Part shown: positions 44,537 through 54,964 of the stretch, piece by piece
Position numbering within the stretch: the stretch's first letter is position 1
Layout of the letters: each line of letters begins with the position of its first letter
NCBI RefSeq assembly: GCF_000829375.1
Contig: NZ_AP014624.1
Coordinates: 2,790,001 to 2,854,000 of the forward strand
DNA from: Chryseobacterium sp. StRB126
GTDB taxonomy: Bacteria > Bacteroidota > Bacteroidia > Flavobacteriales > Weeksellaceae
Length of the DNA: 64,000 nucleotides
Reading direction: 5' to 3'
Notes under the pieces: model-generated
Seen by the model: only the letters and a program-made list of their open reading frames with translations
What the model was told of the DNA's origin: nothing
Database searches by the model: none
Program-made: the position numbers and the translations under genes

Positions 44537-47500
44537 ATGAAGAAAACTATAAGTTCAATACTCCTTTTATATTTTAGTTTTTATTATTCTCAAGTGGTTG
44601 GAGATAATGGACAAAGCCATGTTACCAATATGATACCCTTACCTACTACAGCAAATGCATACAGTTTAAATAAGGTAGAAAAGCTTCCTATGGATTACTT
44701 TCGAGGAAAAGCCAATATCAATATTCCAATTTATACAATAAGCGTTAACGGAATTAATATTCCTATTGCTCTTTCCTATAATACAGGTGGAATAAGACTG
44801 GGGGAAGTGGCAAGTACTGTAGGGTTGGGATGGGGACTCTTTATTCCCAACAGTATTTCAAAAGCGATTATGGGAAAAGATGATGATAATTACCCTGTTC
44901 GTTTTAAAAGTTTTGCAGAATCTCAAAACTATTTGAACAGTTACATTGATTATGGTACAGGAGATGCCAGAGAAGAAACGATTGAGCAGCTATACGAAGG
45001 GAATACCTATGATACTATGCCCGATATTTTCAATTATAATCTGCCTACTGTAAGTGGAGGATTCATTCTGAATAATAATGTGGGGTATACCATACCTCAG
45101 GATAATACCAAAATACAGAAGACCGGAACGAATACCTTTACCCTTACGGATGATAAAGGAAATACTTTTTGGATATCAGGAAAGAACTCTGTTAATGGAG
45201 GTATTCCTGGAGAAATGAATTATGTGAATTCTTACGCCATAGACAGCCTGAAAACAGCAGAAGGAAAAACAGTAGAGTTTGTTTATGCAAAAAATCAGTC
45301 ATATATGGAAAACTCCATCAGGGAAAATGCTTATATCCCTTTGTTAATAATGGCAGATTCATCAACATCTATGCTATCCAAATATGATATTATAAGAGGA
45401 AAAACGGACTATTCTGAAAAACTTATTTCTAAAATTATATTTCCTGAAGGTGAAGTTATTTTTGAATACTCGGATAATCCTCTTTATCCTATAGAAAACA
45501 ATGCCTATAGAAAAGATATTGGGACAACTATTGGCACTACAACCCTTAAAAATGGAATTGCATTAAGAAATATAAAGGTTTATAATAAAGCATCTGTTTT
45601 AATTAAAGATTATACTTTTAATTATTCTTATTTTAATCCTCAAACCCCTTCTGATATTCCTCAAGATTATCGGTTGAAACTTGATAATGTATATGATAAT
45701 GTACAGAATACTTATCATCGCTTCTCTTACAATGAGACTTCCTACTTTCCGAGAAGATCAACTAATAATGATGATTACTGGGGATATATAAACAATATCA
45801 TAAATACTGATGATGATCATAATTTTCCCAAAGAAACTTTTAATGATGCAGTGCCTAAATATATAGGAGGGAGAGATCGCAAAGTAAATACTAATTTTTC
45901 TCAATTGGGAATGTTGACAAGGATAACCTATCCTACAGGTGGTTATAAAAATTTGTATTATGAAAATAATACGGCTTTAACAACTCAGTACGATTTTCAG
46001 ATACAAAGAGACCATTATGAAGAGTTAGATAATGTTTATAAGCCAGGAGTATATGGAGATAATTCTTCTGAGAAACTATTTTCAATTCCATCTTCAGTAT
46101 TTAGCAACATGTCGAACCCTAAATTCGAATTTTCTTTTACTAACTGGTGTGACAACAATAATGATAATGTTGGTACAATACATCCCACAAGCTGTATTGG
46201 TGCAGTTAAGATTGGAGATAGAACCTTTACCTCTAATGGAAAACAATTTGTAAAAACAGTAGATGCTTCAACATCACCTATAAAACTTAGTCTATATAGA
46301 GTGGATGAGTGCGGTTGTGGTCTTTCCGTGGATATTCTTTCTGAGATAAGGACTGAAGCTACACAAATAACCAATATTGGAGGGCTCAGAATAAAAAAAA
46401 TTGAGGACTTTGACGGAAATGGAATACAAAATGTTTTCCAATACAAATATGAAAATGCTGTGATTAATCAGCCGTTTGTATTTATGAAGAAAATCTACAG
46501 AGAGATTCCTTCTTCAAATCCAAGTTTTGCGCCTAGTTATGATCCGTTTATGAAAATAAGTAATTCTTCTTCCGCCAGCAGTTCTTATTTCAGTTCAGAT
46601 ATTGTTTCTTATTCCAAAGTGACCGAATATAATGATAATGGGGAAACGGTTTATAATTTTTCGCAGAGTAACAGTAATGTATCCCTTACAGAAACAAAGT
46701 TTTATAATTATGATCATTGGAAAGGAGGGCTGTTACTTTCAAAGTCTTATAAAAAAAATAATGATACTTTGCGGGAAGAGACCAACGAATATATTTTTAA
46801 TCCTTTAAAAAATCCATTGTCAGGTTATCTTCCTCATACGAATGATGAGATAGCTTTTGCCTTTGTTTTGAATGTGCTCAAAACAAAAGTACAGCGAGGT
46901 CCTGTTGGTAATTTTATTGATGCTTTTGGTATTGATGAAAATTATATTAAAATAGAATCTGCAAAAGTAGAGCATGTAGCAACCACAACAAAAGAATTTT
47001 TTGGAAATAAATCTGTTGTAACCAAAGTGTTAAATAATTATTGGGATACTGATATTAATAAACCTTTTAATGTAAGAAGTACTGAAAATATTTTACCCTC
47101 CGGTGAAAGTGTAAAAACAGAGTATCAGTATGCGCATCAAACCGGGAATCAGCTTTTAATCGACAAAAATATGATTGCGACGCCATTAGAGACAGAAACA
47201 AAACAGACTGTCAATGGAACAACCAATATATTGTCAAAATCCAAAACAGTTTTTCCTACAGCACTTCCAACTCCTCAAACAGGAGATTTGGTACTTCCTA
47301 TGTCAGTATTATCTTACGATCTCCAGAATCCTGCCACAGTGGCTAATGAAGTAAAATATGATAAGTATGACCCTAAGGGAAATATTCAGCAGTATACTAC
47401 AAAAGATGGAGTTTCAACAGTAATTATCTGGGGCTATAATGGGACCCAGCCAATTGCCAAGATTGAAAATGCAAAACTGGAAGGCATTGGACAATCATTC

Positions 47501-47782
47501 ATAGACAGTATTGTAAATGCCTCTAATACAGATGCCGCAGCAGAAAGTAATAATGATGAAACCAATTTGTTAAATGCTTTTAAAACTTTTAGAGACAATC
47601 TATCCGGCTATCAGATCACTACCTACAGTTATGACCCTTTAATTGGAGTAAGAAGTATTACCCCACCATCAGGCATCCGGGAAGTTTACCTTTATGATAC
47701 AGCCGGCAGGCTTAAAGAAGTCAGAGAGCATAACAATACTGGAAAACTATTAAAAGAATTTAACTACCATTACAAAAACTAA
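44537..47782 (+). CDS. RHS component A (SpvB/TcB-like), exported
   Basis: A 1081-residue exported protein with a signal peptide (MKKTISSILLLYFSFYYSQ). The N-terminal part (about 45-105) has the pattern of the SpvB domain of Tc-toxin B components: NINIPIYTISVNGINIPIALSYNTGGI then VGLGWGL. RHS/YD-type repeats follow near the end (TYSYDPLIGVRSITPPSGIREVYLYDTAGRLKEVREHNNTG). It ends YHYKN, 4 bases before the DUF6443 gene. The inferred role is one half of an RHS shell, with component B as the other half. A paralog, A2, lies at 48183. No T9SS or lipid anchor is seen. Confidence 0.8.
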   Translation: MKKTISSILLLYFSFYYSQVVGDNGQSHVTNMIPLPTTANAYSLNKVEKLPMDYFRGKANINIPIYTISVNGINIPIALSYNTGGIRLGEVASTVGLGWGLFIPNSISKAIMGKDDDNYPVRFKSFAESQNYLNSYIDYGTGDAREETIEQLYEGNTYDTMPDIFNYNLPTVSGGFILNNNVGYTIPQDNTKIQKTGTNTFTLTDDKGNTFWISGKNSVNGGIPGEMNYVNSYAIDSLKTAEGKTVEFVYAKNQSYMENSIRENAYIPLLIMADSSTSMLSKYDIIRGKTDYSEKLISKIIFPEGEVIFEYSDNPLYPIENNAYRKDIGTTIGTTTLKNGIALRNIKVYNKASVLIKDYTFNYSYFNPQTPSDIPQDYRLKLDNVYDNVQNTYHRFSYNETSYFPRRSTNNDDYWGYINNIINTDDDHNFPKETFNDAVPKYIGGRDRKVNTNFSQLGMLTRITYPTGGYKNLYYENNTALTTQYDFQIQRDHYEELDNVYKPGVYGDNSSEKLFSIPSSVFSNMSNPKFEFSFTNWCDNNNDNVGTIHPTSCIGAVKIGDRTFTSNGKQFVKTVDASTSPIKLSLYRVDECGCGLSVDILSEIRTEATQITNIGGLRIKKIEDFDGNGIQNVFQYKYENAVINQPFVFMKKIYREIPSSNPSFAPSYDPFMKISNSSSASSSYFSSDIVSYSKVTEYNDNGETVYNFSQSNSNVSLTETKFYNYDHWKGGLLLSKSYKKNNDTLREETNEYIFNPLKNPLSGYLPHTNDEIAFAFVLNVLKTKVQRGPVGNFIDAFGIDENYIKIESAKVEHVATTTKEFFGNKSVVTKVLNNYWDTDINKPFNVRSTENILPSGESVKTEYQYAHQTGNQLLIDKNMIATPLETETKQTVNGTTNILSKSKTVFPTALPTPQTGDLVLPMSVLSYDLQNPATVANEVKYDKYDPKGNIQQYTTKDGVSTVIIWGYNGTQPIAKIENAKLEGIGQSFIDSIVNASNTDAAAESNNDETNLLNAFKTFRDNLSGYQITTYSYDPLIGVRSITPPSGIREVYLYDTAGRLKEVREHNNTGKLLKEFNYHYKN

Positions 47783-47786
47783 GACG

Positions 47787-48033
47787 ATGAAAAAAATACT
47801 CATTCCCGTAGGCATATTGCTGATAAGTCATTCAGCCTATGCCCAGCTCACTCAGGGAGAAAACTATATTCAATCCAAAACTTATCTGGATTATAATGGA
47901 ACGACACCTTCCAAAAAATCTCAGAAACCGTTCAGTATTTTGACGGCCTTGGAAGACCAAAACAAGTTGTTAATGTAAAAAACTCTCCACTAGGAAAAAA
48001 TTGGATTATCCATATTGAATATGATTAGTTTCG
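47787..48033 (+). pseudogene. RHS component B, truncated copy (B1)
   Basis: The 5' end of a DUF6443/RHS gene, nearly identical to B2 at 51431, with the same signal peptide (MKKILIPVGILLISHSAYAQ). An extra base in the A-run after CCTTCC (about 47912) shifts the frame, so the open frame ends at 47978. Homology continues at DNA level to about 48033, where it runs into the T9SS tail. Only about 250 of some 3500 bases are left. It cannot make a functional product. Confidence 0.8.
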
Positions 48034-48040
48034 GGGACTG

Positions 48041-48169
48041 CTTCAGAACTTTAAAACCAAGAACAGAGTGACTAAGATGAATAGCCAGGTTTTGGTACAG
48101 GGAGCGTATCTGGTGACCATAAAAACGGATAATAACAAAACAGCGAATGCAAAGCTGATTAAGAAATAA
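48041..48169 (+). pseudogene. T9SS sorting-domain tail, truncated copy
   Basis: The last 42 codons of a second copy of the T9SS gene at 42899, differing by a few bases (LQNFKTKNRVTKMNSQVLVQGAYLV and ending NAKLIKK). No start remains. It is joined to the truncated B1 just upstream. The A2 gene follows 14 bases later, as A1 follows the intact T9SS gene. This shows that the T9SS-A-B unit was once present twice. Confidence 0.85.
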
Positions 48170-48182
48170 CAAAACAACAATC

Positions 48183-51100
48183 ATGAAAAAAGTAATACTT
48201 ATGGCATCTGCATTGTCAGGTATAATGGTATTGGGACAGGCTTCTATAGGAGGTGGAGCCACCAATGATATTCAAAAGATATTTCCAGCCACTCCTGAAA
48301 CGTACAGTATGTTTAAAGCTGGGGATTTTCCAGTAGATTACAGGACTGGAAAACTGAATGTTTCCGTTCCTTTATATGAAATCAAAACAAGATATGGGGT
48401 GACTATTCCCATTGGTTTAACTTATAATACAGGAGGAATTAAAGTGGATGAGATGTCAGGAATAGCCGGATTAGGCTGGTCCTTGGCCATCCCCAATACG
48501 ATTTCTGTAGAAATGCATGGAAAGAATGACCTGGACAGTAATGTATGGTTTCCCAAGGCTCCTTATTATTATACAACCCAAGAGGTAGCTTTGTTTCCTC
48601 AAGAAGATATTGACAAATTATCGCATGTGATGAACGGAAATCTGGACACAGAACCTGATATTTACCATTATAACTTACCTACTATTTCAGGCTCTTTCAT
48701 CAGAGATTCTAATGGGAATTTCAGAACGATTCCCTATGAAGATGTTAAAATATCTTATGCTAATGACGAATTTACGGTAATAGATCCTAAAGGGATTGTT
48801 TATACATTAGGATGGGGGAATATGAACAAAAGTGTTTCTTATAACGTTATCTCTTCAGAAGTATACTTTTCATCCTTTGTGCTAAAAAAGATTAAGTTTC
48901 CTAATAATGAAGAAGTTTCTTTTACCTATGGAAAAAGCATGTCTTATAGTCATATGACGCATTCTTTTTCGGATATTTATGTGGATCCTTCCAATACTAT
49001 TGCCTGCCCCGGTACGGCTAAAAAGATAAATAATAAAACAAAAAACACCTATACCGAGGCTTTACTTACTGAGGTTAGTCATGACGGGGAGAAAGTGAAT
49101 TTGAATTATACCAACACTATTCAGGGAATCCAGGGAAGAAAGGATTTGGATGGAACTGTAAATACTTTTGCTTTAAGTGGACTTACAGCAACTTATCAGG
49201 GTAAAGAAGTGAAAAAAATGACCTTGGAGCATGATTATTTTGTTTCTTCAGGGACTGAAGACTCTTATAAAAAGTATAGGCTGAAGCTCAATAAAATAAA
49301 AAATATGCTGGATAATACAGAGCATTCTTTTGAGTACAATGAAGCATATTTGCCTTATTTATCAAGTACCTCGCAGGATCTTTGGGGATATTGTAATGGT
49401 TATTATGGTATTCCTATTGATGGAAATAATAGTCAGAAACTTATTCCTAACCTGAAGTATGTTAATAAAGATTATACAGAAGGTGGAAACAGGGATGTGA
49501 ATGATAATGCTTCACAGGCTTATATTCTGAAGAAAATCGTATATCCTACCAAGGGATCTTCCTCATTTACCTATGAGAATAACACAATATGGGAAACTCT
49601 ATTGATTTCCAGAGAAGAATCATTTGCGTTAGGAAAAGCAAGTGGAAGAGTAGAAACATATGGAGATGGTGTTGATGCGGAGTCCCCTGAATTTTATATG
49701 AATGATGCCAGCAATCCATCTTATCATGTTGCCTGGACAAATGGCTGTGATAATGCTTCCGGACAGATTGGTACAACTGACGCTCATGGCTGGTTTGAAG
49801 AATATAACCCTGTTACCGGTTGGCAGACTGTAAAATTATTTGCAAAAACGATCGCTCCATTTATTGTAACTCCCAGTATGCACAATAAGGATTACAAAAA
49901 GCGTGTAAGGGTCAATGTAATAAGTGGAAACAGTCCTTGTGCGGCTAGTATTAATGCTTATGTTACAAAAACTGTTACTTCCGAGCCAAAAAGTAATGTC
50001 CTTGTAGGAGGGCTCAGAATCAAAGCCATTGATGATTTTGATGGGCAAACTAACTATACCAAAAGGACATTTGATTATAGCAAACCGGATGATCCGGATC
50101 ATCAGACTTCAGGAAGGCTTGCCTCCCCGCTGGAGTTTTTAAAACGTCATTATAGTGTAGGCCACCCATCCGGTGTATATGTGGATGATATATGTGAAAA
50201 CTATGTACTAACTGCAGATCAGGCAGCAAGTTCTGGATTATCAGGAAAGGATGTTGTTGCGTATTCTTATGTAACGGAAAATACTTTAGGAAAAGGGAAA
50301 AAGGTATATCAGTTTCCATCTCACGACTTCCATCTGAATATTACCCAAGTGAATGCAGGCTGGAACCCTTATTTGTTTTTGGATAAAAATCTGCAAAGCG
50401 AAAAGTCTTATTCAGTAACCGGAGAACTTCTTCAGGAAAAAAAATATGAATATGAACTTAATCAGATGAAAAATGCGTTGTCTACAGATCAGCCACAGGG
50501 AGTGGGTAATGCTCTTGCCCTATCCACATCATTTTCTTTTTATGAGTTGAATAATAATACGATGCAAAGACAGGTTAAGGTACGTGTTAATAATTCTTAT
50601 AATATACAATCCGGTAAATGGCTATTGACTAAATCAACAGATAAAAATTACCTGAATGGGATATTGACTTCGGAGACGGTCAATTCCTACTCTTTGAGTG
50701 ATATTAATAAACCTATCAATCTGATGAAAAGTGAAACCCGTTTCTTTGATGGTTCGGCTTCAGAAATATCATATCAGTATGCTCATGAGAAAAATAATCA
50801 AAAGTTGATCAATGCTAATATAATAGCAACTCCGCTGGAAAGCTCCTCAATCCAAAAAAGAAATGTAAGTGACCCTTCTGGAACAACGATTTCAAAAACA
50901 GAAACCAAGTATGATGATCCTGCTAACCTGCTTCCAACTTCAGTATTATCCTTTGATCTCCAGAATTCTCAGGCAGCGACCACGGAAGTTACTTACGATA
51001 AGTATGATGCTAAAGGAAATCTACAGCAGTATACTACTAAAGAAGGTATTCCAACAGTTATTATTTGGGGATATGAGAGTATACTTCCTATAGCCAAAAT

Positions 51101-51230
51101 AGTGGGTGCCAAACTCTCAGATATTAATCAGTCATTCATAGATAGTATTGTTATCGCATCTCAAACAGATGGATCGCAAGGTACAATTGCTTCCGAAGAG
51201 CGGATGCTGAATGCGTTGGATAGGGTTTAG
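48183..51230 (+). CDS. RHS component A2, frameshifted near the 3' end
   Basis: A 1015-residue paralog of A1 with a signal peptide (MKKVILMASALSGIMVLGQ) and the same SpvB-like part (LNVSVPLYEIKTRYGVTIPIGLTYNTGGIKV, GLGWSLAIP). The frame ends early at TAG 51228-51230. Removing one G of the GGG at 51223-51225 restores LNALDRFRNNSVLSGYQ and joins it to the last 65 codons, which match A1. It is therefore a recent single-base insertion. The truncated protein lacks the RHS repeats that should contact B2, so A2 may be inactive, unless A1 takes its place. Confidence 0.8.
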   Translation: MKKVILMASALSGIMVLGQASIGGGATNDIQKIFPATPETYSMFKAGDFPVDYRTGKLNVSVPLYEIKTRYGVTIPIGLTYNTGGIKVDEMSGIAGLGWSLAIPNTISVEMHGKNDLDSNVWFPKAPYYYTTQEVALFPQEDIDKLSHVMNGNLDTEPDIYHYNLPTISGSFIRDSNGNFRTIPYEDVKISYANDEFTVIDPKGIVYTLGWGNMNKSVSYNVISSEVYFSSFVLKKIKFPNNEEVSFTYGKSMSYSHMTHSFSDIYVDPSNTIACPGTAKKINNKTKNTYTEALLTEVSHDGEKVNLNYTNTIQGIQGRKDLDGTVNTFALSGLTATYQGKEVKKMTLEHDYFVSSGTEDSYKKYRLKLNKIKNMLDNTEHSFEYNEAYLPYLSSTSQDLWGYCNGYYGIPIDGNNSQKLIPNLKYVNKDYTEGGNRDVNDNASQAYILKKIVYPTKGSSSFTYENNTIWETLLISREESFALGKASGRVETYGDGVDAESPEFYMNDASNPSYHVAWTNGCDNASGQIGTTDAHGWFEEYNPVTGWQTVKLFAKTIAPFIVTPSMHNKDYKKRVRVNVISGNSPCAASINAYVTKTVTSEPKSNVLVGGLRIKAIDDFDGQTNYTKRTFDYSKPDDPDHQTSGRLASPLEFLKRHYSVGHPSGVYVDDICENYVLTADQAASSGLSGKDVVAYSYVTENTLGKGKKVYQFPSHDFHLNITQVNAGWNPYLFLDKNLQSEKSYSVTGELLQEKKYEYELNQMKNALSTDQPQGVGNALALSTSFSFYELNNNTMQRQVKVRVNNSYNIQSGKWLLTKSTDKNYLNGILTSETVNSYSLSDINKPINLMKSETRFFDGSASEISYQYAHEKNNQKLINANIIATPLESSSIQKRNVSDPSGTTISKTETKYDDPANLLPTSVLSFDLQNSQAATTEVTYDKYDAKGNLQQYTTKEGIPTVIIWGYESILPIAKIVGAKLSDINQSFIDSIVIASQTDGSQGTIASEERMLNALDRV

Positions 51231-51426
51231 AAACAATTCAGTCTTATCAGGCTATCAGACCACCACGTACAGTTATGACCCTTTAATTGGAGTAAGAAGT
51301 ATTACTCCACCATCCGGAATCAGGGAAGTTTACCTTTATGATACAGCCGGCAGACTTAAAGAAGTCAGAGAACATAACAATACTGGAAAACTGTTAAAAG
51401 AGTTCAATTACCATTACAAAAACTAA
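51226..51426 (+). pseudogene. Displaced C-terminus of RHS component A2
   Basis: These are the final 66 codons of A2 in the shifted frame (SGYQTTTYSYDPLIGVRSITPP and on to FNYHYKN), nearly identical to the end of A1. The DUF6443 gene B2 starts 4 bases later, as after A1. Confidence 0.8.
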
Positions 51427-51430
51427 GACG

Positions 51431-54400
51431 ATGAAAAAGATTATCATTCCCGTAGGCATATTGCTGATAAGTCATTCAGCCCATGCACAGCTTACTCAGG
51501 GAGAAAACTATATTCAATCCAAAACTTATCTGGATTATAATGGAACTACACCTTCCAAAACCTCAGAAACCGTTCAGTATTTTGACGGCCTTGGAAGACC
51601 AAAACAAGTTGTTAATGTAAAATCCTCTCCACTTGGTAGGGATGTGGCTACCCATATTGAATATGACCCGTTTGGAAGACAGGTTAAAGATTATCTACCT
51701 GTTCCTCAGGGAGGAACTTTAAATGGAGCCCTAATTCCCAACCCATTATCCAATGCAGCAAATACCCCTTATGGTTCAGAAAAGATCTATTCAGAGAAAG
51801 TATTAGAAAACTCTCCGTTGAACAGACTTCAACAGCAGATTCAGGTAGGTAATGACTGGACTAATAAACCCGTAAAATTTGATTATGAAGCCAATGTTGA
51901 TGGTGAAGTAAAAAAATATGTTGCCACTTTTGATTATTCAACCTTTAAATCCGAGATTAATGTATCAGGCAATTATGGAGGTGGTCAGTTATATAAAAAT
52001 ACCGTTACAGATGAAGATGGAAACAAAACCATTGAATTTAAAAATGGGAAAGGCCAGGTTTTACTGGTAAGAAAAGAAATAAATGCAACAGAAAAAGCTG
52101 ATACTTATTATGTTTATAATAATTACGATCAGCTGGCTTTTGTAATTCCACCTTTAGCCTCTGTCTTGTCGGCAATAGATACCACTACATTAGATACCCT
52201 TTGTTATCAGTATAAATATGATGGGAAAAATCGCCTGGTAGAAAAGAAACTCCCGGGCAAAGGCTGGGAATTAATGGTATATGATAAATCAGACAGATTG
52301 GTTCTTTCTCAGGATGTTAATCTGAGAGCAAAAGGCCAATGGTTGTTTACCAAATACGATCAGTTTTCAAGACCCATTTATACAGGGATATTAGACAGTC
52401 CATCAGAACGTATTCAACAAGTGGGTGCCGTAGAAGGCCATGGAGCAAATAATGAAACAAGAAATACTTCGAGTTGGAATAATAGTGGGATGGATATTTT
52501 TTATTCCACAGATAAAGCTTATCCTACTACCAATTTTAAAGTACTAAGTGTCAATTATTATGATACCTATCCGGGGTATAGCTTTAACCCATCATTTCCA
52601 TCATCTATTCAGGGTGAAGAAACTTTAAAAGAAACAGTATCTGCTGAAGGAAAAAGCACAAAAGGGCTTCCAGTGATGAGTTTGATAAAGAACATTGAAG
52701 ATGATAACTGGACAAAGAATTATACCTATTACGATACCAAAGGAAGAGTGATAGGAACCCATTCCATCAATCACCTGGGCGGCTATACCAAAACAGAATC
52801 CAAGCTGGATTTTGCAGGAGTAGCTCAAACGGTTATCACCAAACATAAAAGGTTAGAAACAGATACTGAAAGGGTTATTACAGAAACCTTTGAATATGAC
52901 CATCAGAACAGACTGCTCGTACATAAACACCAGGTAGATACCAACCCTGTGGAAATCCTTACTCAGAATACCTATAATGAACTTTCCCTGCTGGAAACTA
53001 AAAAAGTAGGCGGGATTGCAGTAGGATCTCCTCTTCAGCAAATGGATTATAAATACAATATCCGGGGCTGGCTGACCAAGATTAATGATCCTGCTAACCT
53101 GAATGGGAAATTATTTGGGTATGAAATAAAGTACAATAATCCATTAAACCCAACCAAATCACCAGGCCGATTTAATGGTAATATTGCAGAAGTAGACTGG
53201 AGAAATTCTTCGGAAGACGTTCTGAAAAGATATAATTATGAATATGATCCTCTGAACCGCTTAAGAAATGGCTTCTACTCGGAGCCTAATGCCACTAATC
53301 CTTCTAATGGTAATTTTGATGAATATCTTACCTATGATCTGAATGGGAATATCAATACTTTGAAAAGAAAAGCTATTCCTGTATCAGGAGGCACTTCTAC
53401 TTTGGTAGATGATCTTGAATATAAATACACCGGAAACCGCTTAAATCAGGTGATAGAATCTGCCATGAATGATACAGGGTATGAAGGGGGAAATAATATC
53501 ATTGATTATGATGCCAATGGGAATATGACCAATATGAATGATAAAGGAATCCAGAGTATCAGTTATAATTATCAGAATCTCCCTAGTATTTTCTCAATTT
53601 ATCATGCTAATCCCATCATTAGCCAGCCGTTCAGTGCTAGTTTGGAATATTTATATCGTGCGGATGGAACCAAACTCAGAAAAACTTATTTAAGGACACC
53701 TCCAAGAGGAAGAGTCAGTACCAATATGACAGATTATCTGGATGGCTTTCAGTATTCATATTGGGATAGTGGAATATGCCCATCATGTCGTACAGAATTT
53801 GCTTTTGAAGAACAGGCTTATGGAAATCTTGGAAAAATATTTCCTGATTTGGGAGAAACTCCAACCTGGAAACTGGATTTTGTAGCTACAACAGAAGGCT
53901 TTTACAGTTTCATAGAAAACCGTTATATTTACCAATATAAAGATCACTTAGGAAATGCTAGGGTGAGCTTTGCCAAAGACAGCGCAGGCGCTCTTGAAGT
54001 TACAGATACAAACAATTATTACCCATTTGGATTAAACCATATCTTAGGAATGTTTGGGACTTCCAATTTTGGAGGATTATATAGCTACAAGTACAATGGC
54101 AAGGAATTGCAGGAGACTGGAATGTATGATTATGGAGCGAGGATGTATATGCCGGATTTAGGAAGATGGGGTGTGGTAGATCCGCTGGCGGAGAAAATGA
54201 CAAGGCATAGTCCGTATAATTATGTATTCAATAATCCTGTAATGCATATTGATCCAGATGGCAAGGAACCAGATGTTCCTGGAGGACCTAAGCCTAGAGT
54301 TTTAGCTGTATTCTATCATGGAGGGCCTACTGGTGACGGTAAAATAAGAAGTAATACCAAAGATGCCGGAGGAGCTGGTACTAGATATAATGCTACGGCT

Positions 54401-54964
54401 TCTTATGCTAGATCATTGGGTATGGATTTTAAAGGAGCTATGATATCACCTGCATTAACACAAGGTGCAGGGGTTGAAACAGGAAAAGAATTTTTAGAAA
54501 AAAATTACCAAAAGGGAGATGTAGTTCTAGTATATGGTTATAGCTATGGTGGAGATAATGCCGTAAGTTTGGCTGAGGAAGTATCTAATGTTCCAATTGA
54601 TACTATGATAATTGTTGATAGCTCGGATGGACCATTGAGAGGCTCAACTGTAAATACTTCTATTTCAGATAATGTGAATTCAGCATATGTTTTTTATCAA
54701 GAAAATAACTCTGGCGCATCAAGTTCATCAAGGGCTTCGGGCTCTTCTTCTGGTTCATCTAGCAATAGTAGTAATAGGAGTGATAGTGGGAGTAGTAATT
54801 CTCCAGGTTCAAGAGGATACAGACATACTTCTGAAGGAAAAGCAAAAGTTACAAATATAAAACTTAGTGGGACAAATTTAACACATGGGAATATCCAAAC
54901 AAAAGCAGGTACTCATATTCAAACAGCAATAAATAAAAGATTAAATGAAGCAAACAATAGGTAA
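51431..54964 (+). CDS. RHS component B2 (DUF6443 + RHS core) with lipase-like tip
   Basis: A 1177-residue exported protein with a signal peptide (MKKIIIPVGILLISHSAHAQ). The N-terminal DUF6443 region has TVQYFDGLGRPKQ and IEYDPFGRQ. RHS/YD repeats fill about 200-800. The RHS-associated core is about 840-945 ([40 protein letters not shown]), ending IDPDG at 940-944. The variable tip (945-1177) contains GYSYGGDN with Ser1038, the GxSxG motif of alpha/beta hydrolases, and a Ser-rich stretch. The tip is likely released from the RHS shell. The inferred activity is a lipase or esterase. The partner gene downstream overlaps it by 20 bases. It is the only complete B gene of the window. Confidence 0.85.
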   Translation: MKKIIIPVGILLISHSAHAQLTQGENYIQSKTYLDYNGTTPSKTSETVQYFDGLGRPKQVVNVKSSPLGRDVATHIEYDPFGRQVKDYLPVPQGGTLNGALIPNPLSNAANTPYGSEKIYSEKVLENSPLNRLQQQIQVGNDWTNKPVKFDYEANVDGEVKKYVATFDYSTFKSEINVSGNYGGGQLYKNTVTDEDGNKTIEFKNGKGQVLLVRKEINATEKADTYYVYNNYDQLAFVIPPLASVLSAIDTTTLDTLCYQYKYDGKNRLVEKKLPGKGWELMVYDKSDRLVLSQDVNLRAKGQWLFTKYDQFSRPIYTGILDSPSERIQQVGAVEGHGANNETRNTSSWNNSGMDIFYSTDKAYPTTNFKVLSVNYYDTYPGYSFNPSFPSSIQGEETLKETVSAEGKSTKGLPVMSLIKNIEDDNWTKNYTYYDTKGRVIGTHSINHLGGYTKTESKLDFAGVAQTVITKHKRLETDTERVITETFEYDHQNRLLVHKHQVDTNPVEILTQNTYNELSLLETKKVGGIAVGSPLQQMDYKYNIRGWLTKINDPANLNGKLFGYEIKYNNPLNPTKSPGRFNGNIAEVDWRNSSEDVLKRYNYEYDPLNRLRNGFYSEPNATNPSNGNFDEYLTYDLNGNINTLKRKAIPVSGGTSTLVDDLEYKYTGNRLNQVIESAMNDTGYEGGNNIIDYDANGNMTNMNDKGIQSISYNYQNLPSIFSIYHANPIISQPFSASLEYLYRADGTKLRKTYLRTPPRGRVSTNMTDYLDGFQYSYWDSGICPSCRTEFAFEEQAYGNLGKIFPDLGETPTWKLDFVATTEGFYSFIENRYIYQYKDHLGNARVSFAKDSAGALEVTDTNNYYPFGLNHILGMFGTSNFGGLYSYKYNGKELQETGMYDYGARMYMPDLGRWGVVDPLAEKMTRHSPYNYVFNNPVMHIDPDGKEPDVPGGPKPRVLAVFYHGGPTGDGKIRSNTKDAGGAGTRYNATASYARSLGMDFKGAMISPALTQGAGVETGKEFLEKNYQKGDVVLVYGYSYGGDNAVSLAEEVSNVPIDTMIIVDSSDGPLRGSTVNTSISDNVNSAYVFYQENNSGASSSSRASGSSSGSSSNSSNRSDSGSSNSPGSRGYRHTSEGKAKVTNIKLSGTNLTHGNIQTKAGTHIQTAINKRLNEANNR

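Noticed and set aside
46036..46446. 136-codon ORF antisense to RHS component A1
   Set aside because: Shadow of the A1 coding frame.
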